From: Rhyacichthys aspro
Taxonomy: Eukaryota; Chordata; Actinopteri; Gobiiformes; Rhyacichthyidae
Length of the DNA stretch: 64,000 nt
Direction: 5' to 3'
Assembly (NCBI GenBank): GCA_036850595.1
Contig: CM072158.1
Coordinates: forward strand, 15,639,422 to 15,703,421
Below the pieces are notes generated by a model, which saw only the letters and a list, made by a program, of their open reading frames with translations, did no database searches and had not been told where the DNA came from. This document shows, piece after piece, positions 10,190-22,853 of this stretch (position 1 is the first letter of the stretch; each line of letters starts with the position of its first letter). Position numbers and translations under genes: made by a program.

Positions 10190-11215
10190 GTGGTCAGGGC
10201 TCGACTGGAGGAGCAGGGCGTCGTGGTACGTGACGTGAAGCTGAACGGCTCTGCAGCCAGTCATGTTCTTCACGAGGACAACGGCCTCGGATACAAAGAC
10301 CTAGACCTGATCTTCGGCCTGAGTCTCAGTGATGACAAGACCTTCCGTCTTGTGAAGGATGTGGTGCTGGACTGCCTGGTGGACTTCTTGCCCGAAGGAG
10401 TGTGCAGGGAGCGTATTTCACCCCTTGCCCTGAAGGAGGCATACGTCCAGAAACTGGTGAAAGTCTGCAATGACACGGACCGCTGGAGTCTCATCTCTCT
10501 GTCTAATAACACCGGCAAGAACGTGGAGCTCAAGTTTGTGGACTCCCTTCGAAGGCAGTTTGAGTTCAGCGTGGACTCTTTCCAGATCACACTGGACTCA
10601 CTGCTGCTGTTCGACCGCTGCTCGGAGACAGCCATGTCCGAGACCTTCCACCCCACGGTGCAGGGGGAAAGCATGTACGGAGACTTTGAGGAGGCTCTGG
10701 GCCACCTCCGCACCAAGACTATCGCCACCCACAGCCCAGAAGAGATCCGGGGCGGCGGTCTGCTCAAGTACTGCCACCTGCTGGTGCGTGGCTTCCAGCC
10801 GTCGTCTGAGGCTCAGATGAAACAAATGCAGCGCTACATGTGCTCTCGGTTCTTCATTGACTTCCCTGACATCAGTGAACAGCAGAGGAAACTAGAGGGC
10901 TATCTGCAGAACCACTTTGCCGGCATGGAGCACAAGCGCTACCAGTATTTAGTGACGCTAAGGCAAGTGGTGGACGAAAGCACTGTGTGTCTGATGGGCC
11001 ATGAGCGCAGACAGACTCTGGCACTTATCTCTGCTCTGGCACTGCGTGTCATGGCTGAACAGAACGCTATCCCAGCAGTTCCAAACATCACCTGCTATTA
11101 CCAGCCTGCTCCATATGTTCGGGACGTCAACTTCAGCAATTACTATGTAGCGCAGGTTCACTCGCCCATGGCTGCCTGCAGTAACTCTTATCAGACATGG
11201 CTGCCTTGCAGCTGA
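10190..11215 (+). CDS. tent5b: TENT5 (FAM46) poly(A) polymerase, coding exon 2
   Basis: Encodes residues 59-399 and the TGA stop. TENT5 proteins are non-canonical poly(A) polymerases that lengthen mRNA tails, notably of mRNAs translated at the ER. The nucleotidyltransferase core is intact. The glycine-serine motif is in N-G-S-A-A-S-H-V-L (Gly78-Ser79), the metal-binding aspartates are Asp95 and Asp97 in K-D-L-D-L-I-F, and the third carboxylate is Glu171 in K-N-V-E-L-K-F. These map at a constant +5 offset onto D90, D92 and E166 of human TENT5C. Further family blocks are L-K-E-A-Y-V-Q-K, D-R-W-S-L-I-S-L-S-N, E-E-I-R-G-G-G-L-L-K-Y, Y-M-C-S-R-F-F-I-D-F, E-S-T-V-C-L-M-G-H-E-R-R-Q-T-L and C-Y-Y-Q-P-A-P-Y-V. 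The C-terminal half reads closer to TENT5A/C than to human TENT5B. The last residue is Ser instead of the usual Asn. Full length (399) is near the usual 390-440. The exon is GC-rich against its AT-rich flanks. Confidence 0.96.
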   Translation: MVRARLEEQGVVVRDVKLNGSAASHVLHEDNGLGYKDLDLIFGLSLSDDKTFRLVKDVVLDCLVDFLPEGVCRERISPLALKEAYVQKLVKVCNDTDRWSLISLSNNTGKNVELKFVDSLRRQFEFSVDSFQITLDSLLLFDRCSETAMSETFHPTVQGESMYGDFEEALGHLRTKTIATHSPEEIRGGGLLKYCHLLVRGFQPSSEAQMKQMQRYMCSRFFIDFPDISEQQRKLEGYLQNHFAGMEHKRYQYLVTLRQVVDESTVCLMGHERRQTLALISALALRVMAEQNAIPAVPNITCYYQPAPYVRDVNFSNYYVAQVHSPMAACSNSYQTWLPCS

Positions 11216-11845
11216 GCAAGAACTTTGTACAACTCATAAAAATATTTTATTATTATTCATATTTTGATTCAAGCTGAGCATGGTACTAAGTGCCTGGTAT
11301 TTTTGTAGCAAAGTGGGCTTTGTTTTGATGCCCAATGTTGACAAAAAATCTCTTTTTGCCAAATTTTATGTCAAAACCATTCCACTAAGTTATATTGATT
11401 AATACTGCTGTAAAAGGAAAACAAATACTCGAGCCATTGGATCATACATTTTTCTGTCTTTCTTAACATGGACATGTATAGAAAAATATGAAGGGTTATT
11501 GTGTGACTGAGGAGCTATACTGGTTCTGTTTTTGTTTGGTAGGAGCTGGTACTAGGTCTAAATGAAATGTAAATAGTTGGTAAGAAACCAGAAAGCTGTT
11601 TTTTGTTCTGACTGTGGTTTCAGCTGACCTGTTTGGGAGAGAAAAAGGACCAAAGAAATAATTTCTTGTGTAGCATGAAAAAACAAAGACTGTATGTGGT
11701 TCCAAGTGCCTAAAACTGACCCACATCTGTATAGTAGTGGCTATGTTAAGAACTGTTTTTGAATCTTTCTCATCCAGTTTACTGTGCAGGGTCAGGGTAT
11801 TTGTTCTTTTTAATCATTAAAATGTGTAAAAACTGAAAAGATTTG
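11216..11845 (+). other. 3' UTR of tent5b-like gene
   Basis: About 630 nt from the stop to the first plausible cleavage region. It has no long open frame and is AT-rich with a TTTTATTATTATTC stretch just after the stop. The distal end is inferred from the ATTAAA hexamer and the following GT/T-rich sequence. A later AATAAA at about 12668 would allow a longer isoform. Confidence 0.6.
11816..11821 (+). terminator. Probable polyadenylation signal ATTAAA
   Basis: ATTAAA, the commonest variant hexamer, is followed within about 30 nt by T- and GT-rich sequence (GGTCGTTATTTGCTTTGTTTT) suited to a downstream element. No AATAAA occurs between the stop codon and this site. Confidence 0.55.
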
Positions 11846-11849
11846 TTAC

Positions 11850-14800
11850 ACTGGTCGTTATTTGCTTTGTTTTACTTCAGTGTGCGTAAAGGTTTGCCTG
11901 TGCTTTGTTTCATTCATTGACGTTAGTGCGTCATGAACATATCCTCTGTTCTGTGTGTCACGCTGTCTAATCTTCTATCTTCACTATCTTGCCCAAACAC
12001 ACTCACTCCTCAGTGTGCTGCCTGTGTTCCCTTCGCAAGACACCAACTGGCCCGCACACAAATACTCACTTGTTTAAACTGTGTGCATTTTTTCTCTGAG
12101 TAACGAATTCCCCTGAGCTCAGGCCCATACATTAGCCATTTCCTTTCACTTGTGCATCTAACAAGGACTTTCCTAGGCCTCATTCAGAGAGAAAACTACT
12201 GGGGCTTGTCTTGGATGAGTAGAGCTCTGAGGGGGCAGCTGAGGACCAGCTGGTGAAATGGGATTGCTGGCTTTTAAGCAAAAGTAGTGATGCATTCCAG
12301 CGCTTCTCTTCCTGGATGTTCCAAACAGCAACTTATAGCATTCCAACTATCACATTTCATCCTAATTACTTTTGCATGGGGATTTTATTTTCAAATTTTA
12401 GTAGCACATAAAATGGCACATGTCTGGGATGCACCTGTCAATAACTGCTGCTGAGGGAGACAAAACAGTGCAAAAATACTCAAGAGAAGCACATGCAGAT
12501 TTCTTTATAAAAGTTCATTTGTGGGAGAGCATGTGTCAGAGTGATTAAGGGGCGAGACATCAATGCGACAGGGGAACGGTCCCTCCCAGGGTGAGCTGTC
12601 AGGCACGTCTCCTGACTGCTATACAAATGTTTGTGGAAACAGAACACCCCTCGAGAGTTCCACTGGAATAAATACACATGAGCTGGTGCTTGTCTTATCT
12701 TTAACAAACCAGTGATTTAGACACCTGGGGGACAAGCCAAAGAAATGTGATTCACTAATACTATTCACTCTTAGGTTTACTGCAGTGCTTTTACTACATC
12801 ATACAGTTGCTTTAGGGGATTGTGGAAGTTCAGAACTTGAGGTTTTGCATGAAACAGTAGTAACAGGCTAAGCAGCACTGGGATTGGGGAATATAAAGTA
12901 TTTTACTCTTAGCTGATGCTTTAGGGTTTGTTGGCAGACTTTAAAAGCTTGGTTGTGTATTAGCCATTGAAAAGCAATCAAACATTACTTCTGAAGAAAA
13001 TCCCCCAAGTCTACTGGGAGCATCATTTAGCATCATTTAGTTATACTGTAAGTATCCTCTGAGCCAGGACTGCTCCATCATGGAAGATTTCAATTTACAC
13101 TCAAATGATTAAATATGATGGGTTGGTGTTACATTTAACAAGGTAAGAATAAACTTTAAAGTACAACATAAATGACAGCCTCTGAATTTTGCTCATTTTT
13201 TCCAAGCTTTTACAGCGGTTTCATTGGGTTTAGTTTTTCCTCATCTCTCCAGCCCCCACCATCAGCTCACATTATCTCTTACTTCTCACAGTGTCAGTGA
13301 CTGGACCGTAGCTGAACCAAGGCCTGCTTTAAACCCTCTAGTTTCATACACATTTATATTTTCCAAATTGCCCCTTTTACAAGCTCACTTTCCATTTATC
13401 TCAGATTTTCAGACGTGCACATTTGATTTAAAAAGTGGTAGCTGCGTTTGAGATTTTCCTTGACAAATAGCACCGATAATTCAGACAAGGTGGTAAGGAG
13501 TGCGGTTCATCCTCAGGCTTCAGCAGCAGCCTGGCCTCCTCCGCTCTGTCTTCTCCAGCCGACGTGGGTGGGCCCTTCTGGGACTGACTCCCACCACACT
13601 GGAACCGAAAAAGGTCCCGTTATCTTTTTTTTTTTCACTCTTTCTGTGTCAGTGTGCTGTGAAGAATGATCTCAGCGTCCGGACTGCTTTGTGCAGAATG
13701 TTGTGCAGGGATGCGGAAGGTTTGCATGTCAGCTGATTAGATTATTTCAGTAATGGTGACAGATACCACCTGTGTGATTTAGGTTGGAATCTAGCGTAAC
13801 AAAAAGCTTCTTCTGTGCGTAGCTTCCTATCTGAGCACAGAGGCAGCTGTGGGAGAGGTTTGTCCCCAGATGAGATGATATATTAGCAGCTGGGTTTTCT
13901 TAAACAAATATGAACGCAGTGAACTCTGATTAGCGTGTTTGTAGGAGGAAGCTTAAAAGAACATTTAATTAAGAAAAGAATGGAAGAAGTGTCTTGCCAA
14001 ACCAATCAAATCTCATTTTTTATATCAAAAGAACTAACCTCCTCAGGTTTTTCGCTCTTGTCCAAATGACGTTCCATAAAAGTACCACATGCGTGAAAAA
14101 ATCTGTAATTGAGATGTATTAAAAACCAATAAAAAATCTTTTATTCACAATAGAATGAATCAAATTGATACTAATTTCAGTCTTTACAGCAAGCAAACTA
14201 AGGAAGTGGTGCTGAAGTTTTGCTCATAAAGCAGTTTTACTGGACTGAGTGGCATGGCTCCATCCATCATCATGTCGTTAGCAAGCGATTCCCAGGAACT
14301 CGCAGGAGTTCTATTTGGAGGACGTGTGGATATTCCGAGCTCCTTCACCATGGTGATGTTTATTTGTTTTAGTAAAATGCAAAAAGGGGGCTGCCCGTGC
14401 CTTAAAAAGTATGCATCCACCTTGGCTTTGGCTGCATTTTTCTGTGCCACCAAAATCTCTTTCAAAGAACTTCAGAATTCCAGGTTTTATTTGACAGTAT
14501 AAAAATTATAATTTGTTTTGCAAATGTATTTAGCACCTTTGCGTTTTATGGGCTGTGGCCTTAGACCATTGGCATTTTATCATTCGACATTCACCACACA
14601 AAGGGGAGCAAAAAGAAAGTCACCCTAAAATAGTATTTTAGTGTTGTTAACCTCCTGCTGCAAATGGCAGGTTCCTTTAGATGAATACCTGATAGGGGAT
14701 TAAAAGAACAACCAGCCATTAACCACCTATCACAAAGTAATTTTATCCAATCAGAGCAGCAACACATTAAAACACGCCCATAACCTCCAGTACTAGCCAC

Positions 14801-17800
14801 ACCATTCGTCCATTGGTCCAACCAGCTGTTGTGGAAATCACAAGGCACAAATCTAGCAAGTGCCTCTAACACACACACATAGGACAAACGCAGTTTTTTA
14901 CATCATACAGCTGCATTGTGCAGACTAAAAATTCAATATATGATAATCTGGGGTGAGGACATTGTCCAGTAACATCAGTGCCATATGAACTATTCTGTAC
15001 TAGATACTACTGTACAGGGTGCAATTTTTAAGATCACTACTTTCCTAGGTGTATTGCTTTTAGTTTATCTTATAGATCCATATCTTAGTAATACCACACA
15101 GTTATATTATTGGCATACCATTTTTAAGCAATGGTATTTTAGTCCATTTTGAAATTTCTATTTGATTGAATGAATATTCCAAAGGAAAAATATACTTAGA
15201 CCATACATATATAATTTTATTACAAAAGTATTTTCTTTTTTATTGAAGTAACTATAGCATTAGGTCTATGCTGTGCAATTTCTGTTCAGTTTGCTTTGTC
15301 AAACACTAATCAAATGCCTTCCTCTTATCGCTTTCAGACGAAAGACAGACCAATGTCTCCTCTGTAATTGTAAAAGGTCACTTACACAGAAATACTCAGC
15401 AAGCTCCCCATAAAATCTAAAATCAGTGCTAAATCAATCACCAAATTTGTCTAAGTCATAATTTTCCAGGCGTGACACATGCTATAATTCTCCCAGTAGC
15501 TGAATCTATTTTTCCAAAACAAGTTGAACACAAGTTTTCTTAAAGCCCTCCTTTGCTCTCAACGCTTTATTTGAACAAATTAGTGAGTAACCTATAATTT
15601 ACAGACGACATCACAGACACCGAGAAGAACCCGTAGTCTGTGTTTTCATGACCAATAAGGGTTGGAACACGTGTGTCCCTGCACCCAATTCTGTTGAGTC
15701 ATTCCCAGACCTAAAATAATGAACTGAGACTGAGGGAGTAGCTATAAACAAAAAGAGACACTGGGAAAGATTTGCTGAATGGAAATGTCATGTCTTTAAA
15801 TGGCACTGAGACATTTTTACATTTCTTTTTATATGACATGGATGAATTGGGCTCGCACGCTTCCATGCATTTGCCGGAATCTCGTGTCAGCACTTCGTCC
15901 CCGAGGCTAAAGCTAACGGTGGAGTGCCAACATCTGCTTTGGCCAGACACCAGCCTGCTTTCATTTGGAAGAAGATGGGCAGGGTCCGAGTGGAAAAGAG
16001 AAGGGGGGTGTCTCAGCTTATCCGAGCGGCTTCCTGACAGTCGCCGTAAACACTCGCCCTCTGAAAGGTCACTCTGTTTGTCACCCCGGGGCCTCCTCTC
16101 ATAAATATTAATAGTAACTGTACCGAATGGGGCCAGTGACGCTTAACAAGGGGTGTGGATGGAAGGCTGGTGTTTTAACACCGTGGGGCTCCTTCACTGA
16201 CCGTGGGGCCATGGGAAAACACGGGCAAACCTTGAAAAGTCTGGCCCCCTTCTCCAGACATATGGATCTTCTTAGCCTGAAGTGACTTTCAGGGCTTTGA
16301 TTGCTTCCAAACTCAAAGAGGCAATCGCAGTAGACAGTTTCACTACACACCACATTGGCTCTCCAGTTGAATAACCCGCTGCAGTAAATCTCTCCAAATG
16401 ATTGATTTTGCTCCAGGCACTCCAAACATTCAATGCACCCAGCTGGGCTAATAACGTATATAGTCGACTTTGTTTATCAGTTGGCCTCAGACAGCTTATA
16501 TAACAGTGTTATATAATGCCCCGAGCTTTACAGACTGCCATATCTCCTCTGCCCACTTCCCCACAAGGTCCAGTCCATAATACTCACAGGCCACACTCTC
16601 ACACAATAAGCCCCGGCACATCTGGTTGTCTGCTGATTTTCAACCGCAGCCAAATGATATCCAGACATGAGCCACTGTTTTGGTTTAAAACAATCGGGAG
16701 TTACTGAGTTCATAAAGACAAAAAATTCTATTAGCATTAGTCAATTGCCTATTTTATGCAAATGTTTTGTTGGGAAATATGTGTCTTGCGTGTTGTCTCA
16801 TCCAGAAAACGAGAGGTACAGAATGTCACCGAGGTAAAACAGATTTAGATAGCTTGAAAATAAACGATGCAAAGTGATGCAAAATAGCCACATGCTACTA
16901 CTTTTTTGATTTCACACAGTGCTGTAATCGTTCATCTGGAACCTAACCTTTGAAGAGCTTTTACAAAATAGCCAAAATTGCTCTTGCTCCATCTTCAAAA
17001 CAATGTGATTTGACTGTTTTTAAGGAATTTAGGAAGAGTTTTATGTCTAGAGGCCACCTATGGTACCACCCTTCTTTGGATACTGCTACTACTAGTAGTG
17101 TTACCAGAGACAAAATTGCTTCATGAGTGGAGATGAACGATAAAGGCTTACACACATAAATGATTACATCAAAAATCCAGAAATGCATATGTTTTTTGTT
17201 GACATATGACATCAATGTATTGTGGGCAACAACAATACAAACAAAAAACACATTTTCAGGATAGCTGAAATTGGGTTTAGATTTGATCTTATTACTAATC
17301 AGCAAACCAAAAATGCATTGCCATATGTTCTGATGGAGAATACATTTGACTATGCATTGGGATTCCTGTCAGTTTCCCATCCATTTCATGACAGTGGGTA
17401 GTACTAATACTATTACTGCTGTCCAGTACGATTAACAAACGTTAAACCTATCTCTTTTATAGAATCGTTGACATTCTTTTTCTATACATCCTACCTCCGG
17501 GCTTATTTCTCAGGTTAAACGGTGTATCTCATGCGAACCGAAGCTACGTTCCTCTGGCCGTGTTGATGTTACCTTATGAAATACAGCTCAGCAGGCAATG
17601 GCATCAGGGCTCCTACTGTGGAGAAGACAGGGAGGCTTGATGGATGGCTACAAGGCAGGGACTTCATTTCCACTCGCTGTAAGTATGAAAAAAGAAAAAA
17701 AAAAAAATTACATTTGATCTGCTCAGATGAGAAAAGACAAGTCTGCTTCTGTTTCCACGAAAACCTCTTGGTGCCTGCCTCGGAGAACATTAAACCTCAC

Positions 17801-20800
17801 GATAACCTCTCTGATAAACTAGACTAGAAGCACATTAGATTAGACCTCTTTATATTGATTGTCAGAAAAATATTTAACAAGGCCTTACAAAACAAAAAGC
17901 TACGCTAGGCTAATTGCCTTGCTAGCTAATACAAACAGCCAGGAAAATGTGGTTGATCATTTGAGAGGAAACTATAAAATCCTGTTGGTAATGAGGTAAA
18001 ACAGCCAAACAAGTAAGTAGTTCTGCTTCTAACACACTGTAGTAATAACTGTGACATTTTCATATGTACAAAATCTGTTACGCTACTCACCAAAGCCAGC
18101 TGAATTACAGCAGCACGGAATTGATGAAGACAGCTCCTGAAAGCTTTTCCATTCGCTCCCTATAGGATTAGACTTCCATGGCTTACAAAAAGCAGGAAAA
18201 ATACCGCAAACACATTCTTAGATTAGCTGTATGGAAAAACAAAGTGTCACATGCCATTTTCACATTAGCTACACACGAGGCCTGGTTAGCATCAGAGTGG
18301 CTAGCAAAACAACAGACTGCAAAAAAAAATAAAAAATCCTTGCATTTGTTGAGTCTGAGAAGGAATGAAAGTAGAATAAAAATTAAAACGACTGTACCTG
18401 ATGTTTTTTTTCTTCCAGTTGAGGAAAATGGTTTAAACCCCAGCAATATATTGTAAAAGCAATTATTTATGGAAAAAAAACAGGGTTTATGATGCCTTTT
18501 ACTGTTTGTTGTAAAGGATTGTAATAGATGGAAGACCTTGGCCAATCACATGCTGGCAAAATCATGTGCTCGAAAAAGGAGTGCTCCCATTGGTCTACAC
18601 TGGCTTGACATATGAAGTTCCAGGAAGTTTAATAGTGTATTTTCAACGCCGAATATGTCTTTTAACACAGAGAAACAGCTCAAAAAAGAAAAGCGTCAAC
18701 AGAGAAAATGGAGGCAACATAAAACGCAGATAAATACTGTAAATTCAAGCAAGGAATGTTTAACAAGGTGGAGATAAGTGACGTTCTGACACTGAAGACG
18801 CAGCTAAGCTAATGCTAAACTCTTAATTTCAGTTTGGTGAAATGTATAAATATTTTGTGGATGAAAAATTGGTCCAGTTTATTTTTTATTTTTTAATAAA
18901 AGAGTCTGAGACGGGGACAAAAAAAGAAAATCAGATAGTGGAGCTTTAACTTCTTTGATGGATGGCTACAGGACAGTTAGCATTATTGCTTTGAGCTCTT
19001 AACCGTTTTCAGTTTAGAACCTGGCTTACACTGAGACTATCTGGTGCACTCCTGTAATGCTTTCACACCAACAGGCTTTATGTAAGGTCTAGTTCAGTTC
19101 CAGTCACATAAAACGTTGAAAGTGCTTTCTGTTGAACTGGCCCAGGTTCATATCAGTTTGAGTGGAACCAACTACTCACAGCTGTACGCCATAAAGAGAA
19201 TGCACTGATTAACGCACAGTGGATGTGAACAACAGCCCACAACATTCAGATCACTGCAACTATGTAACTAGGACTGCAACAGTATTAATGGAAAAGGCCA
19301 ATGGTATGTGAAAAGAACAACAAATGTGTTCCACCCATGCTTTTTTAAGTTTAGTGGTATGTTACAAGCCTTGCTTTAGACACTTATTATAGTTATAGCT
19401 TCATCCAACTTCGTGACGTCTTTCTTGGTGCACAATACATTTCTCATCTTGTTGTCCATTAATTGTGCTGTCTGTGCCAGCAACTTAACATCTCATAATC
19501 ATACAGTGAATGAGTTTACTGTAAGGCAGCTAATTTGAATATTGTACTCAACTGGGATGGTGTGGCACACATTGTATTCTAGTGAGTCACACAGATTAGT
19601 TGAGTCATAATCACCTAGTGTCATTTACAGCTAGAAAAAACAAAATGCACAAAACCTGCTTGTTAAATAGACTGAAAGATTTAATGAGGCAAAGAAAGGT
19701 GTTGCACGTAAGTTTTTATCCTCTTGCTATTGCTTAATAACTTCCTGCACTCTGAACTCACGATTCACTTAAATGTTGTGATTTTTTACAGTATTAGTTC
19801 CTTTAATTCACTTTGGTTTGCTGCTCCTTCTTCCTCCATTGCACATTCATCCTCTTTTTTGCATTTCTTCAATTGATCAAATATTTGCTCTGTGTGGGCC
19901 CGGGCCTGTTTATTTTTTGGAGTGTGTTTTGAGCGGTGGTCTGGCCGGTGCGGTGGCTTAACAGTGCTGTCTCAGACTACTCTGTGTTTGGCTTCGCGGC
20001 TGGGGACAGAGGCCTGGGCCGGCATCTGGGGCTCTGAAAGCACCGGTAACGTTTTGGCTACGCTCCCTTGCAACCAAACTGGGCCCGAGCTGCTCACACA
20101 CTGCGCCCATTCACTCAGCAGCAGCACACAGCATAGAGTCGGGATTGTGCAGAGGCCGGTGGCAATGCCAGGAATGCTTGAGTTCCTGGGAAAAAATGGT
20201 ATTTGGTTGTGCGTGCTGCTCTCCTTCCCTTCCTTTGAAAGCGGCAGTCTGATGAGAAGGATCACTAGGTGCACCAGTCGACCTGCTTCCGCTTTCCCGC
20301 AGATTCCTGCAGGGCTGCTCGCATGGGCCTCCCAGCCAGAGGAATCCTAAGGAGAGCTACTGCCTTCCACTCTGGTATTTCCTGACCCAGTCCCACGTCC
20401 CTCGTGGCCCATTCACTGTTATACCAATAAAAACCTAAGGCTAAATGAAGATGTGTAATAAAACAGCCATCTTTAACTCTGCGTTCCTGATGCGGCTATT
20501 TCAGGTTGGATAAATTCAAGAGAGCATTCAACAGGCTGACCATTAGGCTTTCTATTTCAGTTTACATAAATGAAGCAGCTGGCTTACTGTCTAATAGCAC
20601 TTATAACTCCTAAACAGAGCATCGGCCCCAGTTAGTAGGGGTGGAAATCTTTTATACATATATCTTTAAACATATATCTTTTATGTGTTACCATTTATTG
20701 TGATTTTTGAGTATATTGTGTTAGGGCCACCCTGCGAAACTTTTAAGCCTGTAGCACCACGTAACCTTTAGCCCCAGAATACATATTATCATAATCATTT

Positions 20801-22780
20801 AACAGTTCTTAGACATGAAAGCAGAAGAATCGCACCTTTCTCACTGAAACAGTACCCTCAGCTAGACAGAAAGCTCCAATATAAATTCTGTATAATTCCT
20901 GTTGCTGGGACGCACAGACATTACACATTGACACGCTCTTTACGGCTCAAATAGAGGGAGCAGAAAAAGGCCAATATGCTGGAACCTAGCAGAGTTGTAT
21001 TTTAAAAAAAAATACACTAAAACTTGCTAGTTTGGATAGCCTTCTTTCAAAAACAAACGATGTGCATAAAATGATGCCACTGTCGTAAGAACACAGACCC
21101 CTCTACAGACTGCAGAGTTTGCCATTATTTTGTGCTTTATGTGCTGTGATACAACATCCCATCAGATAATTTACTGTTCCACTTTTATAACCCGACTTGA
21201 CAGACACGAAACCATCTGGGAGAACTTCCACAGAAAGCGAGTGTAAAACGGCAGGTACTTTAGATAAAAAAACTTGTTGGTTTTGGATGAAGAATCTGTC
21301 AGTAAAGCAGTTCTTAGACCATGTTGTTTACCTTAGTTACGTTAAAACTGCCGCTTGGCCGTCAAATTTAAAATGTGTCCATAACTGCCAGTACTGCCAC
21401 TTCTTTGGTATGAACTGACAGCGGTTTGCGAGTAGATGCTTTGCTCAGAACATTACAAGATGGGTTTTTGTGATGTTTTTGAAAAAGCCGTTTTTCTGCA
21501 TGCACGAACATGAGCACATGTTCAGTATATCTGCAGATCTAATTCGATGCGGCTCATGGCTGTGGATCTACTTAAACTGAGGAAGCAATGTGAGCTGAAA
21601 AAATGTGAAAAAGTTACAAATCAAAATCCGGAAGTATTGGCGCAAAAAAAGACTGCTGCTTATTTGTTAAAGACTGTCGAGACATTTTTGAGCAAGATAA
21701 GCTGGGAAATCCATTCTGTGTGGTTTCTGGTCTTGCAGGATTTTGTGTGCTGATATTCCTTCCAGTTTCATAAACAAGAAAAGCAATCCAACTTTAGCGC
21801 TTTACAGAGGTACAGAACATCATAAACTGTTGATTACTAGAACATTTCCTCGCTTTCACACTTCAGTAAACGCAGGCATCAAGGGGCCAAGTGGAGGGTG
21901 TCCAACCCTGTTTGCTCTATCACATTCACTTTACAGCACAGGCGCTTGAGAAAAAGGTGATAATGTACAGTACTTTGTAAAACTTTCAAGGAAACAGGCA
22001 AACAGTAGAGCGGCAGTGCCTCTTGAGTCTGGTTGTCGGGTGCTTGTGAAATTCTGCTTTCAGAGTGTCTACACATGCCAAAGGAGTTCCCTCGGGTGAA
22101 ATCCCATCACCTCTGCCTCTAGGACTCTGCTCAGGGCTAGAGAACATTCTCAGCAGTGCACTGTATATCTTCTAAAAATGTATCATGACACTGTTTAATG
22201 AGAATTAGACAAATGCAGTAGCTTTATTCTGTCATAAGCCAAGAACACTGAGGCACAACATTTTTGTGCAAATGAATTGTGTACTAAAACCCATGTTTAT
22301 AATTATGTCAGAGGCAGTTGAACAAACTGCAGCTGTGTCAGTAATGAATTTGCATCTGTTTTGTATTAGCTGCAATTCATTGTTTACTTTACTTTAGCCA
22401 CACAATGAAACAGAAAAGGAAAGTGCTTAAAAAACTGTAGGATTAATGTTGGATTTGAGCATAAAATGTTAGTCAGTGTGGACAACGAAATACAGGTAAG
22501 TATAAGTTCAAATTTTATTTAATTTCAGGGTTCATACACCTTTTCTACTGTCATCTTCAGGTATGCCTTTGAGTTATAGCAGGTTTTTCACTAGTTAGAG
22601 CTTAATGTTTGTTAAAGCTGTGACATAAGTAAGACACAACAAGATTTGATTTCAGTTTAACTGCATCACAGAATTAGCCAGAAGTTAAATCAAACTAAAA
22701 AAATAAGCTTGTGCATAAAATGGGCACTACCAGATTTTATTTTTGCCTTCATGGTCTCAGACGCCCAATAACAGCTTTTT
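11850..22780. other. Gene-free 3' flank, proximal part
   Basis: No exon, RNA gene or intact element recognised over about 11 kb. Open frames are short or begin with non-ATG codons. The GC-richer islets around 15.85-16.4 kb and 19.9-20.35 kb stand out by composition and could be conserved non-coding elements. A small direct duplication of CATCATTTAG lies at 13024-13043. Around 18.54-18.95 kb and 21.35-21.46 kb are stretches with the look of decayed DNA-transposon sequence, not firmly assignable. Confidence 0.5.
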
Positions 22781-22781
22781 C

Positions 22782-22853
22782 TTTTTTCACAGATCATTAC
22801 TGTTATAATAGATATAATAGGCTAATAGGTGATTAAACAGTTCAATTTTTTTA
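22782..22853 (+). repeat. Dispersed repeat fragment (pair with 27037-27090)
   Basis: TTTTTTCACAGATCATTACTGTT...TAGGTGATTAAACAGT is matched at 27037-27090 by TTTTTTCACAGATGATTCCTGTT...TAGGTGATTAAACTGT with one short indel. Two copies in the same orientation. The family is not recognised. Confidence 0.55.

Noticed and set aside
10270..10767. 165-codon antisense frame opposite tent5 exon 2
   Set aside because: It mirrors the coding strand of a conserved exon; the residue pattern (Ser/Arg-rich) is that of a reverse-complement shadow, with no promoter or splice context.
10470..10820. 116-codon frame overlapping tent5 exon 2 in another phase
   Set aside because: Ser/Thr/Cys/Arg-rich frame-shifted reading of the conserved exon; the in-phase frame gives the full TENT5 protein.
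16496..16516. TTATATAAC-AGT-GTTATATAA palindrome
   Set aside because: Short and AT-only arms; expected by chance in AT-rich sequence.
19892..20350. 152-codon frame in a GC-richer islet
   Set aside because: It begins with GTG; the first ATG (near 20165) leaves only about 62 codons. No domain or splice context was seen, so it is listed only as a possible non-coding element.
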